Below are positions 22,166 through 33,660 of a stretch of DNA of 64,000 nt, piece by piece. Position numbers and translations under genes: made by a program. Within the stretch, counting starts at the first letter, position 1, and each line of letters begins with the position of its first letter. This DNA is from Proteles cristata cristata (taxonomy: Eukaryota > Chordata > Mammalia > Carnivora > Hyaenidae): the NCBI GenBank assembly GCA_017311185.1, contig JAESUZ010000457.1, positions 1-64,000 on the forward strand, written 5' to 3'. The notes under the pieces were generated by a model that did no database searches, was not told where the DNA came from, and was given only the letters and a program-made list of their open reading frames with translations.

Positions 22166-22690
22166 TAAGGTACCACTACCCAGTAGAATATAACGAGCTT
22201 CACCAATGTAATTTAAAAGATTCTAGTAGCCAGAGTAAAAAATAAAAATCAACAAGTAAAATTAATTTTTTTTAAAAATTTTTATTTATTTCTAGGAGAG
22301 AGAGAGAGACAGCGTGAGCAGGGGAGGGTCAGAGAGAGAGGGAGTCACAGACTGAAACAGGCTCCAGGCTCCGAGCTGGCAGTCAGCACAGAGCCCGACG
22401 CGGGCTCGAACCCACGAACCGCGAGATCATGACCTAAGCGAAAGTCGGACACTTAACCGACTAAGCCACCCAGGCGCCCCAAAGTAAAATTAATTTTAAC
22501 ATTCTATTTGCCTAACAATTCTAAAATATTATCATTTTAACGTGTAATCAATATAAAGAATGAGATATATTCTCTTTTGTTCATGCTGCTTCTAAATCTG
22601 GTGTGCAACCCAATGTGGTGTGCAAGCTACACTCCAGGTGCTCAACAGTCCCATGTGGCCAGGGCTTACAGTGTGGACAGCACAGCTCTA
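22166..22690 (+). mobile_element. hAT-type DNA transposon interrupted by a SINE
   Basis: 'gattctagtagccagagtaa', then (after the SINE) 'atattatcattttaacgtg', 'aatctggtgtgcaaccc' and 'gtgtggacagcacagc' give the order of a common eutherian hAT-Charlie-like MITE. It is contiguous if the SINE at 22270-22481 is removed. Confidence 0.7.
22270..22481 (-). mobile_element. Can-SINE, young subtype, CpG-rich
   Basis: Near-identical to the copy at 53624-53836. TSD 'aagtaaaattaatttt' at 22254-22269 and 22482-22497. CTAGGAG on plus (22292-22298) gives the young TAG tail junction on minus. Confidence 0.97.
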
Positions 22691-25600
22691 GAACACCTGC
22701 AGGCTCTCCGGAGCTAGAGCTCCAACACTCCCACCCCTTTGCTGATCCTGCTGCTAGCATGGGCTCCTCCCCTTCAAATGCAAGGGCATTTTTTCTGCAT
22801 CAGCTTCCCTGATTATTTAACATATGAGATGAAAAATCACATTCAGAAATCATGCAACTATTGCTTGTAACTTATCCCTAGGACAAAGAGCACCTAACTA
22901 CCTAAACTCACAGCTTCACGAGAAAGAGCAGAATAAGTTGGCAGTTCCCTTTGGGTTTTGTGAGGGGGAAAAGTGACACTAACAAACAAGCAAAAACAAG
23001 TGGCAAACAAGGCTTTAGATGAAGGAGGAAAGAAAAAAAAGGAATTGGCGAGCATCCCTTAAGAATATCTTGGGCAACTCAGCAATGTCATTATTCTAGT
23101 TAGCAAGCAAGAAGGTTGGCTGCAGGGCCAAATACTAATCCTGGTCTGCCCAGTGATACAAAAACAAAGAAACGAAAGAAAAATGGAATCATTTGCCAGT
23201 GTTGAGAAATGAAGACATGACACTTAACAAATCTGAAATTCTGGTATCTTTTGAAAAATTACAAGGGCTGGGAACACAGGTCCTACACCCCCATGTGACA
23301 AACAGTCAGCTGGATGGAACAGCAGACATCCCCTCCCCAATAGAAGGGGACAGAGTTCCCCAGTTGGCCAGTCTCTACCATTCCCAGTTGTCAGACACCA
23401 GTTGTGTACCTGTTTACATGCCTACCTGGGTTTTGAGCTTGTACCACCTGCAGTAGACATAACTTTAAGCCACCAAGATAACTGCAGAATTGTGACAGGC
23501 TAATGTTGAATGTCATAGTTACACATCATTGGCAATAGAAAAAGAATTTAGCAGAAGTAAAAACGATTACATTTCAGATTGTGTTCCAATGGTTTCAGTT
23601 CAATCGCGAGAGGCTTTGATCCTTTAGCATGTATCTTGATAGAATAGTTGACCCCAGATTTAGAGGCAAGCGATGTTTTTTATCCTTTAAATATCTGAGA
23701 CGATGAAGTGTTTAATGGGTAGCTCCCAAGAGCGCAGGACTGCAATTGCAAACTGTTTCCAGTCTTACCAGCCAAACTGGAAAAATACTCCATCAACATC
23801 ATTTCTGGAGTTATTCTCTCTTAAATTATTGTGGCATTGGAGTCTGACATACTTGAGGATTTAACTCTGATTGACAATCTGGAAACTAAGTTTATTGTTT
23901 CAGCATCCCCATTTAAGCTATCTGTACCCTGAATCTTGTAAATTTACCTGAACCATGTTGTACAGAAAGTTATAAATGAGCCATGCCACTCCATTGCAAT
24001 GTTTTATGGCACTAAATAATGTATTCTTTATAAAATCAACAGCTAGTGTTTGAAAACATTTTGAAGACTGAAAATGATTTTGTCAGAATAACTTTCTACT
24101 TCTAACAAGACTAGCTCTTCTCAAAAGATACTCAAAGAAAGTGATTCTCTTCTTTAATGTTTCCTGCCATTTCATATTTTAACATGTTGGTGGGATGTGG
24201 TAGTATGAGATTCCTGGATCAGATGTAAGAGAAGATGTCTTTGACAAGCTGGACAGTATAGGAGTTCTGTTAACCAAGAAGCTGTGTTTGTTTCACTATA
24301 TAATCTAGAAAGGAGTTGCTTCCCTCCTCTGAGCCTCAGTTTTCCTATATTTAAGGTATGATAAGTAGGCTGGCTTGGTGAATTCCACCCTTTTCATTTG
24401 CAGCTCCTCTCTTTTTTTCAAGTGAAACTCAAGGTGGAAGTTCACCAGATATGGGAAAGCTGCCTTGGCTGAAGGGGATGAGTGTGAGGTACTCTCTGGG
24501 ACACCCCCTCAGTCTATTCACATGGCAGCCCTGACTGATCTGAACACAACTGGCCAAGTGACACACTCAGTCTTTTTCCAGGTTGCAGAGTTTCTGAACC
24601 AATCATTAAAATTACCCTAGGGTGCCCTGGAATGCCTTTCAGAATGATACAGACTGCTCACTCTTCTCACAAAAATGCTCTATATACCTCTGCCAGGAGC
24701 CTCCAAAGCCTTGGACTATGCTTTGTGCCATTCTCCCCAACTGCTTTCTGCTTTTCTGAACCTCACTCAGTCAAGAGACTTATCCAGCCTTGCCTCCCTC
24801 CAGAAAGCTTTCTCAAACACTGTGCCATTGGATCCTGCTTCTCCCGGTTCCCTTATCTCTTGCCAGCACTTACGTCACGGGGGCCTTGTTAGCAAATCGA
24901 CAAACACTTCTGACAGGACCCTCCCTCGGTGGAGGGACAGAGGAGCTCCTGACACACACCAGCTGAGCTCCATGTGTTCCCATCATTCTGAGACCCCTGC
25001 TTTCCATGTGAGTTCCATGTGAGGTGCAGGGTGTCCCCCAGATTTTCCAGTGTGGGAGGCTCCCAAATATTCTGATCTTTCAATAGGTCATCTTCATCAC
25101 ACAATAAGCCCCTTCACCATGAGGATAACTCGATCAGCTTCCAAAATAAATATAAATACTTACTAGTAGAGAAAAAGAAATTCCACCTTTATGATTCAAA
25201 TAAACATTTCATTTCCATACCTGAGCAAAGCCTATGGGACAACATGAGTGCCCTCAGATCCAGGTGAAGGGACAGAGTCAATTCATTTCAACAGAATTGA
25301 AAGAACAAAAGCCAACTCATGTTCGAGGCAACAATGCCAAAAAACCTAATAAGGTTCTTTTGAAAAAGTCCTTGCTTGGTATGCATGAAAGCTTGAATAT
25401 AGCCCACATGACCAAATACCCCAAAGAATAGAACTCTTAGGGAATGGGTGGAGCCAAAGGAGAAGAAAGTGGTACAAAAGTCTGTGTTGAAGGTGATGGG
25501 AACTCTCTTGATTCTGACTTACGTGTCAACTCTCAACAACAATAAAAGTACCTGAGTCACATTTTAAGATTTTAAATCTGTAAGTTCCTAGAAAAAAAAG

Positions 25601-26139
25601 GCATCTGCAGATGGATTGCTTTGGAAGATCCCAAGCACAGTGAGGTACCCTGAGGGGACCTTAAGAAACCTGAATGGAAGGGGTTCTGTTGGGGCCAGGG
25701 AATGCCACTGTGTAGATCTGAGGCTTGACCACTCACTAGACATCCTGGATGGAGATGCATTCCCAGCAATTCAGGGTGTGACCAGATATGTAAAAACATC
25801 TCCTTAAATTTCATAAGACTTTTTGGGTTGGACTATGGGGCATGGCAACTTAGCCTTGAAAGGAACCTATGAATGGGCTGCATCAACCCAGAAAACATTC
25901 CCAGAGACTGTAGGTAAGGGCTCCCTATGGAAACGGAATGATGATGTGTCTTATATTAAAAACCTAACAAATCAGGAGTGCTTCTTTGTTTCATTTTGTA
26001 TTTCCCCAGACACTGCCTGCTCCCTGTCACATAGGGGAAACCCAGATACCTTATGAGGGATGGAGAAACAACCAACTCCAAACTCTTGCTCAGGTAAGCC
26101 CTGCCAAGCCTGATCACTCCCTTACCAGGGACTGCACCA
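22691..26139. other. No gene seen; 3.4 kb SINE-free sequence
   Basis: The longest stretch without a Can-SINE in the first half of the window. Open frames up to 115 codons (24675-25022) have no domain. A short MIR-like core may lie near 24300-24365 ('gagcctcagttttcctat'). The rest is unassigned, and may simply be old unique DNA. Confidence 0.4.
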
Positions 26140-26280
26140 GAGGAAGAGCCATGGGGATAAAAGCCATGAGATCTGGATTTGGTCAGTTCTACTGGTAACA
26201 TATTGTGTGACTTTGGACCAGGCATGGTCTCTGAGTTTCAGTTTCTTTGTTTATGAAATTTAAGGTCTTGAAATTGATAG
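26140..26280 (+). mobile_element. MIR SINE remnant
   Basis: 'tgtgtgactttggaccagg' and 'gagtttcagtttctttgttt' reproduce the MIR core sequence order, strongly diverged. Confidence 0.7.
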
Positions 26281-26554
26281 TCTCGAAATGTTAGCTTGCA
26301 GTATTTTTTCCCTCCCTTGATTATAGAAATAGTACACGTTCATTGTAATAACACATGATTCATTCAGAAGATGAGTGACAAAGGGGATGGGAGGGATGGG
26401 TGTCTGAAGCACGGGATGAAAGGCCTAGGAGAGAAGCCAGGGATGAGGGCTAAACTAGATCATGCAGGAGCTGACTGGAAGGAAGAGACAGAACAGGGCC
26501 TCTTCAAACAATTGCTTATGGCACAGTAGACTCTGAGCAGGTCAACCAGAAGGA

Positions 26555-26770
26555 CAGCATTAGGCCAAGAGCCAGGAGACATGTCCTACTCCTCTGCTGA
26601 ACTGGTTTTGTGACTTTGGGCAGGTGACTGAACCTCCCTGAGTTTCCATTTCTTCATAGGTAACACGTAAACAAAGCAGGGTTGGGACAGTAAAAGGGAT
26701 CATGAAGGCAGTAGGCAAGCTCAAAAGCATGTATAAAGGCCAGTTATTGTTAATGTCATAGGAAAAGAGG
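26555..26770 (+). mobile_element. MIR SINE remnant
   Basis: 'ttgtgactttgggcaggtga' and 'tgagtttccatttcttcat' match the MIR core; the end 'aaggccagttattgttaatg' fits the 3' portion. Confidence 0.78.
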
Positions 26771-27639
26771 CCCATCCCCATCTTTGCCTTCATTGTATTT
26801 CCTTCACAAGTATTAGGCCAGTTATACACCAACCAAAGGGACTCTGTGGACAGCAGCTTTCCTCACCTGTTATCTTCCTCCCTTGAAAATCACATAGTGG
26901 TGAGGCATAGGTTAAAGCAGACAAGGGCAAAAGAGCAAATGTCAGGTATGTCATGAGTACAGACATGTACACTTGATCAGAATTGGGTCCATCCCACTGG
27001 GAAAACAATCTCATCCAACAGTTCCTACTTGAATCCTGCTCTTAATAAACAGGTTGGTCCACTCATGTCTATATCAAAAATGATGGTGGAGGCCTCACAG
27101 GCCCACCAAGCTGACCAGCTTTTGTTGTCAGGTCACTGAGTGGAGTTACAGGGCAAGAGGAGAAGGTTTGGGTGAGATCCCCAGGGACCCAGTTTATGGA
27201 GTGGGTGGGGTGACACCCCCAGCATCAGCGCTGAGCCCAGAGCCATAGCCCACACTGGAAAAACAGATGCTGGAATGTGGGTGTGCCAAGACATGCTGGG
27301 CTATTCAATCCCCCAGGCCACAAACAGTGTCAAACCTGTCTGCAATGGACTTATCAAGGCCATCGCTCTACATTTTTACATGTTTGGGAGTGTGATTTCC
27401 CCTAGTTATAAGGGGAAAGAGACCTGAATGGAAATAGCCAGCTCCAGGCTCCAGGATGATGCCCAATGGGGAAGGGGGTGGTTACAACCACAATCCTCCC
27501 CAAAGCGCTGTGAAATTCCCCTGCTCCTCACAACATCCACTGCCCCAAAGACCCCCACTTCATCTTCATATTCTGCCAGCACCAAATTTCCCATTAAATA
27601 TATTCCCTCCCCCAGTACTTATTTATTCATTTAATATTT
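26771..27639. other. No gene seen; unassigned sequence
   Basis: Mixed composition; frames no longer than about 74 codons. Nothing recognised. Confidence 0.4.
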
Positions 27640-28060
27640 TTTTAAAAACAGAAACCCCTTTTATCTAATACACAATCATTACAGGAAATTTTTTTCCAAA
27701 CAGATAGACATAGTAACATTCCCATCCTGTTTCCATCCATAATTCTACTTTTCCTGCCCCCTCACTATTTATAGTTTGGAATATATCTTTCCAGAATTAT
27801 TTTTCCTCTGAATTTGGGGAGCTGGTGTGACACATATGCACAGGTCTTAAGTGGACAGTTCTATAAATTTGTATACATGTCTACACCTGCACACCAAGAT
27901 TTAAAAACTGCCTCTCAGAAGCCTCTATCTTGTCTTTTCCCAGTTACACCACCAAAGAGAACCACTATCCTGACTTTTATCATTATATTTAGTTTTACCT
28001 GTTTTGAACTTCATATAAATGCAACCCTACGATATGGACTCTTTGGTGCCCAACTTTTCC
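27640..28060 (-). mobile_element. Old L1-like 3' UTR fragment
   Basis: 'tacatgtctacacctgcaca', 'gagaaccactatcctgactt' and 'gaacttcatataaatgcaac' are familiar blocks of old L1 3' UTR-type repeats, here read on the minus strand. Edges and family uncertain. Confidence 0.5.
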
Positions 28061-28063
28061 TTT

Positions 28064-28117
28064 CCTTCTCCTTCTTTCTTTCCTTCTCCTTCTTTCTTTC
28101 CTTCTCCTTCTTTCTTT
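28064..28117. repeat. 18-bp pyrimidine minisatellite, 3 units
   Basis: Three perfect copies of CCTTCTCCTTCTTTCTTT at 28064-28081, 28082-28099 and 28100-28117, followed by degenerate CTTT sequence. An all-pyrimidine strand of this kind can adopt a triplex. Confidence 0.95.
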
Positions 28118-28218
28118 CTCTTATTTTTTTTCTTTCTTAAATATACTTAAAGAAGTAGACATTATCCTTTCTATTAATTTATCCCTCTTTGCAGGATCCT
28201 TAATATATAATTCTCTCT

Positions 28219-28275
28219 TTCTGTCCATCTCTGTCTCTGTCTCTGTCTTTTTTTTGTCTCTGTCTCTGTCTCTCT
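28219..28275. repeat. (TCTGTC)n simple repeat
   Basis: Imperfect CTCTGT/TCTGTC hexamer run broken by a T-run near 28248-28256. Confidence 0.85.
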
Positions 28276-28429
28276 AGTTGTATTTTTCCCCCAGTTGATT
28301 TACACACTCTTCCAGGACTCAGGACTCCTCCAGGCATCTAAAGTTTGTGAGCAGCCCCAGACTCTTGTAGCTACTAAGGAATATGCCTTTTTTCTGTGAA
28401 AGGTGAAGAAATGAACCTATCTTGTCTGT

Positions 28430-29477
28430 TGACCTGAATATATGATCTCATCAGATGCCATGCAGGTCAGAAGGCAGTGGGATAACACAGTTAAAGTTCC
28501 AAAAGAAAAATGATGTCATCCAAGAATTCCATATCCAGTAACACTGTCCTTCAAAAATTAAGGAGGGGCGCCTGGGTGGCTTAGTCGGTTAAGCGTCCGA
28601 CTTTCGCTTAGGTCATGATCTCACGGTTCGTGGGTTCCGGCCTCGCGTCAGGCTCTGTGCTGACTGCCGGCTCAGAGCCTGGAGCCTGTTTCGGAGTCTG
28701 TTTCTCCCCCTCTCTCTGACCCTCCCCTGCTCAAGCTGTCTCTCTCTCTCTCTCTTCTAGAAATAAATAAAAATATTTTTTAAAAAAAGAATTAAGGAGA
28801 AGTCAAGATATTTCCAGATAAATAAAAATTGAGAGAATTCATTGCTACCAAAACTGTCCTACAAAAAATACTAAGGGGAGTCCTTCTGGCTAAAATGAAA
28901 GGACACTAGATGGTCACCTGAATCCACATGAAGAAATAAAGAGCAGCAGTAGAAGTAACTACATACAAAAATATAAAGGGCCATACAAATAAATGTATTT
29001 TGTTTGAAATAGTTTTTTCTCCTATCTGATTTAAAAGACAATTGCATAAAACACTATTTGTAAACCTGTGTTGATGGGCTTATAGCATATAAAGATGTAA
29101 TATGTCTGACAATATTAGCACAGAGAAGACAGAGCTATATAGAGGCAGTTTTTATATATTACTAAAATTAAGTTGGCATTAATCCAAACTAGTCTATTAT
29201 AAATTAATATTTTCATTGTAATTCTCAGGACAAACACTAAGAATATAACTAAAAAAGAGAAACAAGAAGGGAGTTAAACTGGTACACAAGAAAATATTGA
29301 TGTAACACAAACGAAGGCAGTAATGGAGGAAGAGAGAAACAGAAAGGCATTAGACATGTAGAAAATAAAACAGCAAAATGGCAGATGTAAATCCAGCCTT
29401 ACCAGTAATTACATTAAATGTAAATGAACTAAACACTCCAATAAAATAGAGTGGTAGAAAAAATTCATAAATCTGAG
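28430..29477 (+). mobile_element. Ancient L1M, 5' part of ORF2 region
   Basis: Blocks such as 'aagaattccatatccagtaa', 'aagatatttccagataaa', 'tttaaaagacaattgcataa', 'caggacaaacactaag' and 'attacattaaatgtaaatga' follow the order of ancient L1M sequence around the start of ORF2. All frames are broken. A young SINE splits it at 28566-28789. Confidence 0.75.
28566..28789 (+). mobile_element. Can-SINE, young subtype
   Basis: Full copy with TTCTAG-AAATAAATAAA (TAG at 28758-28760). TSD 'aattaaggag' at 28556-28565 and 28790-28799. Many CpGs retained. Confidence 0.96.
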
Positions 29478-29479
29478 TA

Positions 29480-29755
29480 CAGTTGACCCTTGAACACCAC
29501 AGGATTGGACTGTAAACGTATTTTCCCTTCCTTATGATTTTCTTAATAGCATTTTCTTTTCTCTAGCTTACTTTATTGTAAGAATGCAGTATCTAATACA
29601 TACACAAAATATGTGTTAATTGATTATTTATGTTATCATTAAGGTCAACAGTAGTCTATTAGCAGTTAAGTTTTTGGAGAGTTAAAAGCTACAAGCAGAT
29701 TTTTCACTAGGTGAGGGGTCAGCCTCCTACCCTCATTTCATTTAAAGATCAACTA
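29480..29755. mobile_element. Tigger-group (TcMar) non-autonomous DNA transposon
   Basis: Begins CAGTTGACCCTTGAACA and ends in the inverted partner 'gatcaacta', with TA dinucleotides at 29478-29479 and 29756-29757 as the target duplication. Interior 'cttatgattttcttaatagc' and 'ctttattgtaagaatgcagt' match a Tigger-type MITE known across eutherians. It has no transposase. Confidence 0.82.
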
Positions 29756-29769
29756 TATATGTTCTCTAT

Positions 29770-30228
29770 AATGATTAATTTTGTATGTAACTTGACTGGG
29801 CAAAGAAGTGCTCAGATAGCTGGCAAAGTATTACTTATGGATGTGTCCATGTGGATATCTCCAGAAGAGATTAGCATTGGAACCAGAAGATTGAGTAAAG
29901 AAGATCACCTTCCCAGTGTGGGTGGGTATCATCCAATCCACTGAGGGCCTGAATAGCACAACAATGGAGGAAGAACAAATATGCTCTTCCAGTTTAAGTC
30001 AAAACATTCATCTTCTCCTGAGTTTAGACACTGGCACTCCTGATTCTTGGGCCTCCAGACTCAGACTGGGATTTAAACTGGTACCCCTATTCCTTGCCCC
30101 CAAGTTCTAGGGCCTTTGGACTTGATTTACATCATTGGCTCACCTGGTATTCAGGCCTTCAGACTGAGACTAAATGGCACCAACAGTTTTTCTGGTTTTC
30201 CACCTTGCATACAGCAGACTATGTGACT
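29770..30228 (+). mobile_element. Old dispersed repeat (family not named)
   Basis: 'cttgactgggcaaagaagtg', 'gtgggtgggtatcatccaat' and 'ttgggcctccagactcagac' are blocks of a repeat found commonly in eutherian genomes. I cannot name it reliably. It ends where a SINE begins. Confidence 0.55.
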
Positions 30229-30458
30229 TTTTTTTTAAATTTTATTTTTAACATTTATTATTGAGAGACAGAGAGAGACAGAGCATGAGCGTGGGAGCAG
30301 CAGACAGAGAGGGGAACACAGAATCTGAAGCAGGCTCCAGGCTCCAAGCTGTCACCACAGAGCCTGACACGGGGCTTGAACTCACAAACCATGAGATCAT
30401 GACCTGAGCTGAAATCAAGAGTTGGACGCCTAATCAAATGGGCCACACAAGCACCCTA
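30229..30458 (-). mobile_element. Can-SINE, older subtype
   Basis: Minus-strand copy with diverged head end 'gggccacacaagcaccct'. It separates the preceding repeat from the old L1 at 30.46 kb. No clear target duplication. Confidence 0.88.
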
Positions 30459-31178
30459 AGAATTTTTTTAAATATCAATCTAAACCCAAAACAAGTGGAA
30501 GGAAAGAAATAAAGATTAGAATGGAAATAAATGAATTAGAGAACAGAAAAATTGAGAACAGTCAACAAAAATAAAAGTTGTTTCTTTAAGAAGATAAATA
30601 AAATTGACAAATCTTTAGTTAGAGTGAACTAGAAAAAAGAAAGAAATCTCAAATTACTAACATCAGGAATGAAAGAAGAGACATTACCATTCACTTTACA
30701 GAAATAAAAAAAATTATAAGAGAATACTATGAACATATACCAACAAATTAAATAATGTAGATGGAAGGGCAAACTCCCAGGAAGACAAAACTACTGAAAC
30801 TGATTCAGGAAGAAATAGAAAATCTGAATAGACCTATAACAAATAAAGACACTGAATTAGAAAAACAAACAAACAAACAAACCCCAAACTACCCACAATA
30901 AGCCTAGGACTTAATAACTTCACTAATGAATTCTACCAACTTTTTAAAGAGAAATTAACACCAATCCTTCACAAACCCTTCCAAAAAAGAGGCTAACTCA
31001 TTCTATGAGGCTGCATTATGTGATATTAATACCAGACAAAGTTATCACAAGAAAACTATAGATTAATATCCTTTATGAATATACCTGTAAAAATCCTAAA
31101 CAAAGTAACAGCAAATATATAACCATTTTATATTTAAAATTTTATATTTAAATCCAGCAACATATGAAAAGGTTTAAA

Positions 31179-32066
31179 AGGAACTCACCAAACTACACGC
31201 CCGAAAAACAAACAACCCAGTGAAGAAATGGGCAGAAGATATGAACAGACACTTCTCCAAAGAGGACATCCAGATGGCCAACAGACACATGAAACGATGC
31301 TCAGCATCCCTCCTCATCAGGGAAATACAAATCAAAACCACACTGAGATACCACCTCACGCCAGTCAGAGTGGCTAAAATGAGCCAATCAGAGAACTCTA
31401 GATGCTGGCGAGGATGTGGAGAAACGGGCACCCTCCTACACTGTTGGTGGGAATGTAAACTGGTACAGCCCCTCTGGAAAACAGTGTGGAGGTTCCTAAG
31501 GAAACTAACAATAGAACTCCCCTATGACCCAGCAATAGCACTGCTAGGAATTTACCCAAGGGATACAGAAATGCTGATGCATAGGAGCACATGTACCCCA
31601 ATGTTCATAGCAGCACTCTCCACAATAGCTAAAACCTGGAAAGAGCCTAAGTGTCCATCAACAGATGAATGGATCAAGAAGATGTGGTTTATCTATACCA
31701 TGGAATACTACATGGCAATGAGAAACAATGAAATCTGGCCATGTGTAGCAACATGGATGGACCTTGAGGGTGTTATGCTGAGCGAAATAAGTCAGGCAGA
31801 GAAAGACAAATATCATATGTGTGCACGTATAGGAGGATTAGGAGGAGCTTAACAGAGGACCAAGGGGGAGAAGAAGGGCAGAAATGGTGGGGGAAAGGGG
31901 GAGAGGCAAACCATGAGAGACTCTTGAATGCTGACAAAAACTGAGGACTGGTGGATGTGGGGGGGAGGAGGGGTGGGCATGGAGGAGGGCACTTGTGGGG
32001 ATGAGCACTGGGTGTTATGTGGAAACTAATTTGACAATAAACTATTTGCAAAAAAAAAAAAAAAAA
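31179..32066 (+). mobile_element. Young LINE-1, 5'-truncated (888 bp)
   Basis: Inserted in the old L1. TSD 'gaaaaggtttaaa' at 31166-31178 and 32067-32079. It carries the ORF2 C-terminus, a G-rich 3' UTR (31953-31985), AATAAA at 32036-32041 and an A tail of about 16. Nearly identical to the inverted copy at 11081-12069. Confidence 0.97.
31181..31852 (+). pseudogene. LINE-1 ORF2 C-terminal remnant with natural stop
   Basis: Uninterrupted 223-codon reading frame of the ORF2 C-terminal segment, including the C-X3-C-X7-H-X4-C cluster, ending '...ARIGGLGGA' at the natural TAA (31850-31852). Its protein matches the minus-strand copy near 11.2-12.0 kb over about 210 residues without a visible difference. 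It lacks the endonuclease and RT domains, so it cannot act. Confidence 0.95.
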
Positions 32067-32147
32067 GAAAAGGTTTAAATACCATGACCAAGGGGGATTC
32101 ATCTCCAGAATACAAGGTTAGTTCAATGTACAAAAATCAAACAATGT

Positions 32148-33050
32148 ACAAGTGTTGACAATGATGAGGGAGAAAAGGGAACCCTTGTGCATTGTTGATG
32201 GGAATGTAAATTGATGCAGTCACTATGGAAAACACTATGGATGTTAGTCAGAAAAGTAAAAATAGAACTACCATATTATCCAGCAATCCAACTTTGGGGT
32301 ATATATCCAAAGGAAATGAAAACAGGATATTAAAGAGATATCTGTACTCACTGCAGAATTATTCACAATAGCCAAGGCATAGAAACAACCTAAGTTCCAT
32401 CTGTAGATGAATGGATAAAGATTTGGTATATTTATGAAATAAATACTCCATGACTGAGTAAAACAGGAAATTCCGTCACTTGCAACAGCATAGATGGACC
32501 TTGAGGTCATTACACTAAGTGAAATGAATGAGAAAAAGACAAATACTACATGATATCACTTATATGTGATTTCTTTTTTTTAAAAAAAAAAAGTCAAGGG
32601 GCACCTGGTGGCTTAGTCGGTTAAGTGTCCGACTTTCGCTTAGGTCATGATCTCGTGGTTCGTGGTTCGAGCCCTGCGTCGGGCTCTATGCTGACTGCCA
32701 GCTCAGAGCCTGGAGCCTGTTTCAGAGTCTGTCACTCCCTTTCTCTCTGACTCTCCCCTGCTCACGCTGTCTCTCTCTCCTAGAAATAAATAAAACATTA
32801 AAAAAAAAAGTCAAATTCATAGAAACAGAGAGTACAAAAGAGGTTGCCAGGGGCTGGGGATTGGAGGAATTAGGGAAAAGTTGGTAAGAGAGTATAAACT
32901 ACCAGATCTGGTAAGATCTGAGCATCTTATATCATATAACATGATGAGTATAGTTGAAAACACTGTGTTGATAGCTGAAATTTGCTAAGAGACAGAACTT
33001 AAGGCTGACTAACTTGAGGTTCTCACCTCAAGAAAGAAAAAAAGATAAAT
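32148..33050 (+). mobile_element. Second old L1 3' end nested in the host L1
   Basis: ORF2 C-terminal text ('gaacccttgtgcattgttga', 'ctatggaaaacactatgg') and an L1MA-like 3' UTR ('gaggttgccaggggctggg', 'tatagttgaaaacac') come before the host's FxDD region, out of L1 order. It therefore interrupts the host L1. A SINE is inserted at 32598. Confidence 0.72.
32598..32800 (+). mobile_element. Can-SINE, young subtype
   Basis: Full copy with CTCTCCTAG-AAATAAATAAA (TAG at 32781-32783). The target duplication 'aaaaaaagtcaa' spans the A-rich stretch before 32598 and recurs at about 32803-32814. Confidence 0.94.
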
Positions 33051-33448
33051 ATGGAAAGAAGTAAAACTATCTCTATTCCCAGATGACAACATCTTTTATA
33101 CAAAAAAATGCTAATGAATCTACAAAACAAATCAGAACCAATAAAGAAGTTTAGCAAGGTTGCAGGATAGAGGATCAATACACAGAAATTTATTTTATTT
33201 TTATACATTAGCAATTAAAATGAAATGAAGAAAACAAATCCACTTAGAGTAGCATCAAAGAGAATAAACTATTTAGGAATAAACTGAGCAAAAGAAGTGT
33301 AAGACTCATGGTGAAAACTACAAAATATCCTTGAAGGAAATTCAGGAAGATGGAAACGAAAGGAAAGATAGTCCATGTTCATGGTGTAAGATGATGAGAT
33401 AGCCCATACTCTCTAAATTGATCTATATATTCAACACAATCCCTTTCC

Positions 33449-33660
33449 TTTTTTTTTTTTTAATTTATTTTTGAGAGACAGAGAAAGACAGAGCACAAGT
33501 GGCAGAGGGGCAGAGAGAGAATGAGACACAGAATCCAAAGCAGAGTCCAGGCTCTGAGTTGTCAGCACAGAGCCCAACATGGGGCTCAAACTCACAAACC
33601 ATGATATCACGACCTGAGCTGAAGCTGGATGCTCAACCGACTGAGCCGCCCAGGTACCCC
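33449..33660 (-). mobile_element. Can-SINE, older subtype
   Basis: Minus-strand copy inserted in the host L1. Flanks 'acaatccctttc' and 'ataatctctttc' form an imperfect TSD, in line with an older insertion. Confidence 0.9.

Noticed and set aside
27428..27668. Pro/Ser-rich frames as a coding exon
   Set aside because: Two overlapping phases of 68-70 codons with no start context, domain or splice signal.
31220..31852. 210-codon plus-strand open frame as a cellular gene
   Set aside because: Same L1 ORF2 C-terminus, in a 5'-truncated insertion flanked by a target duplication.
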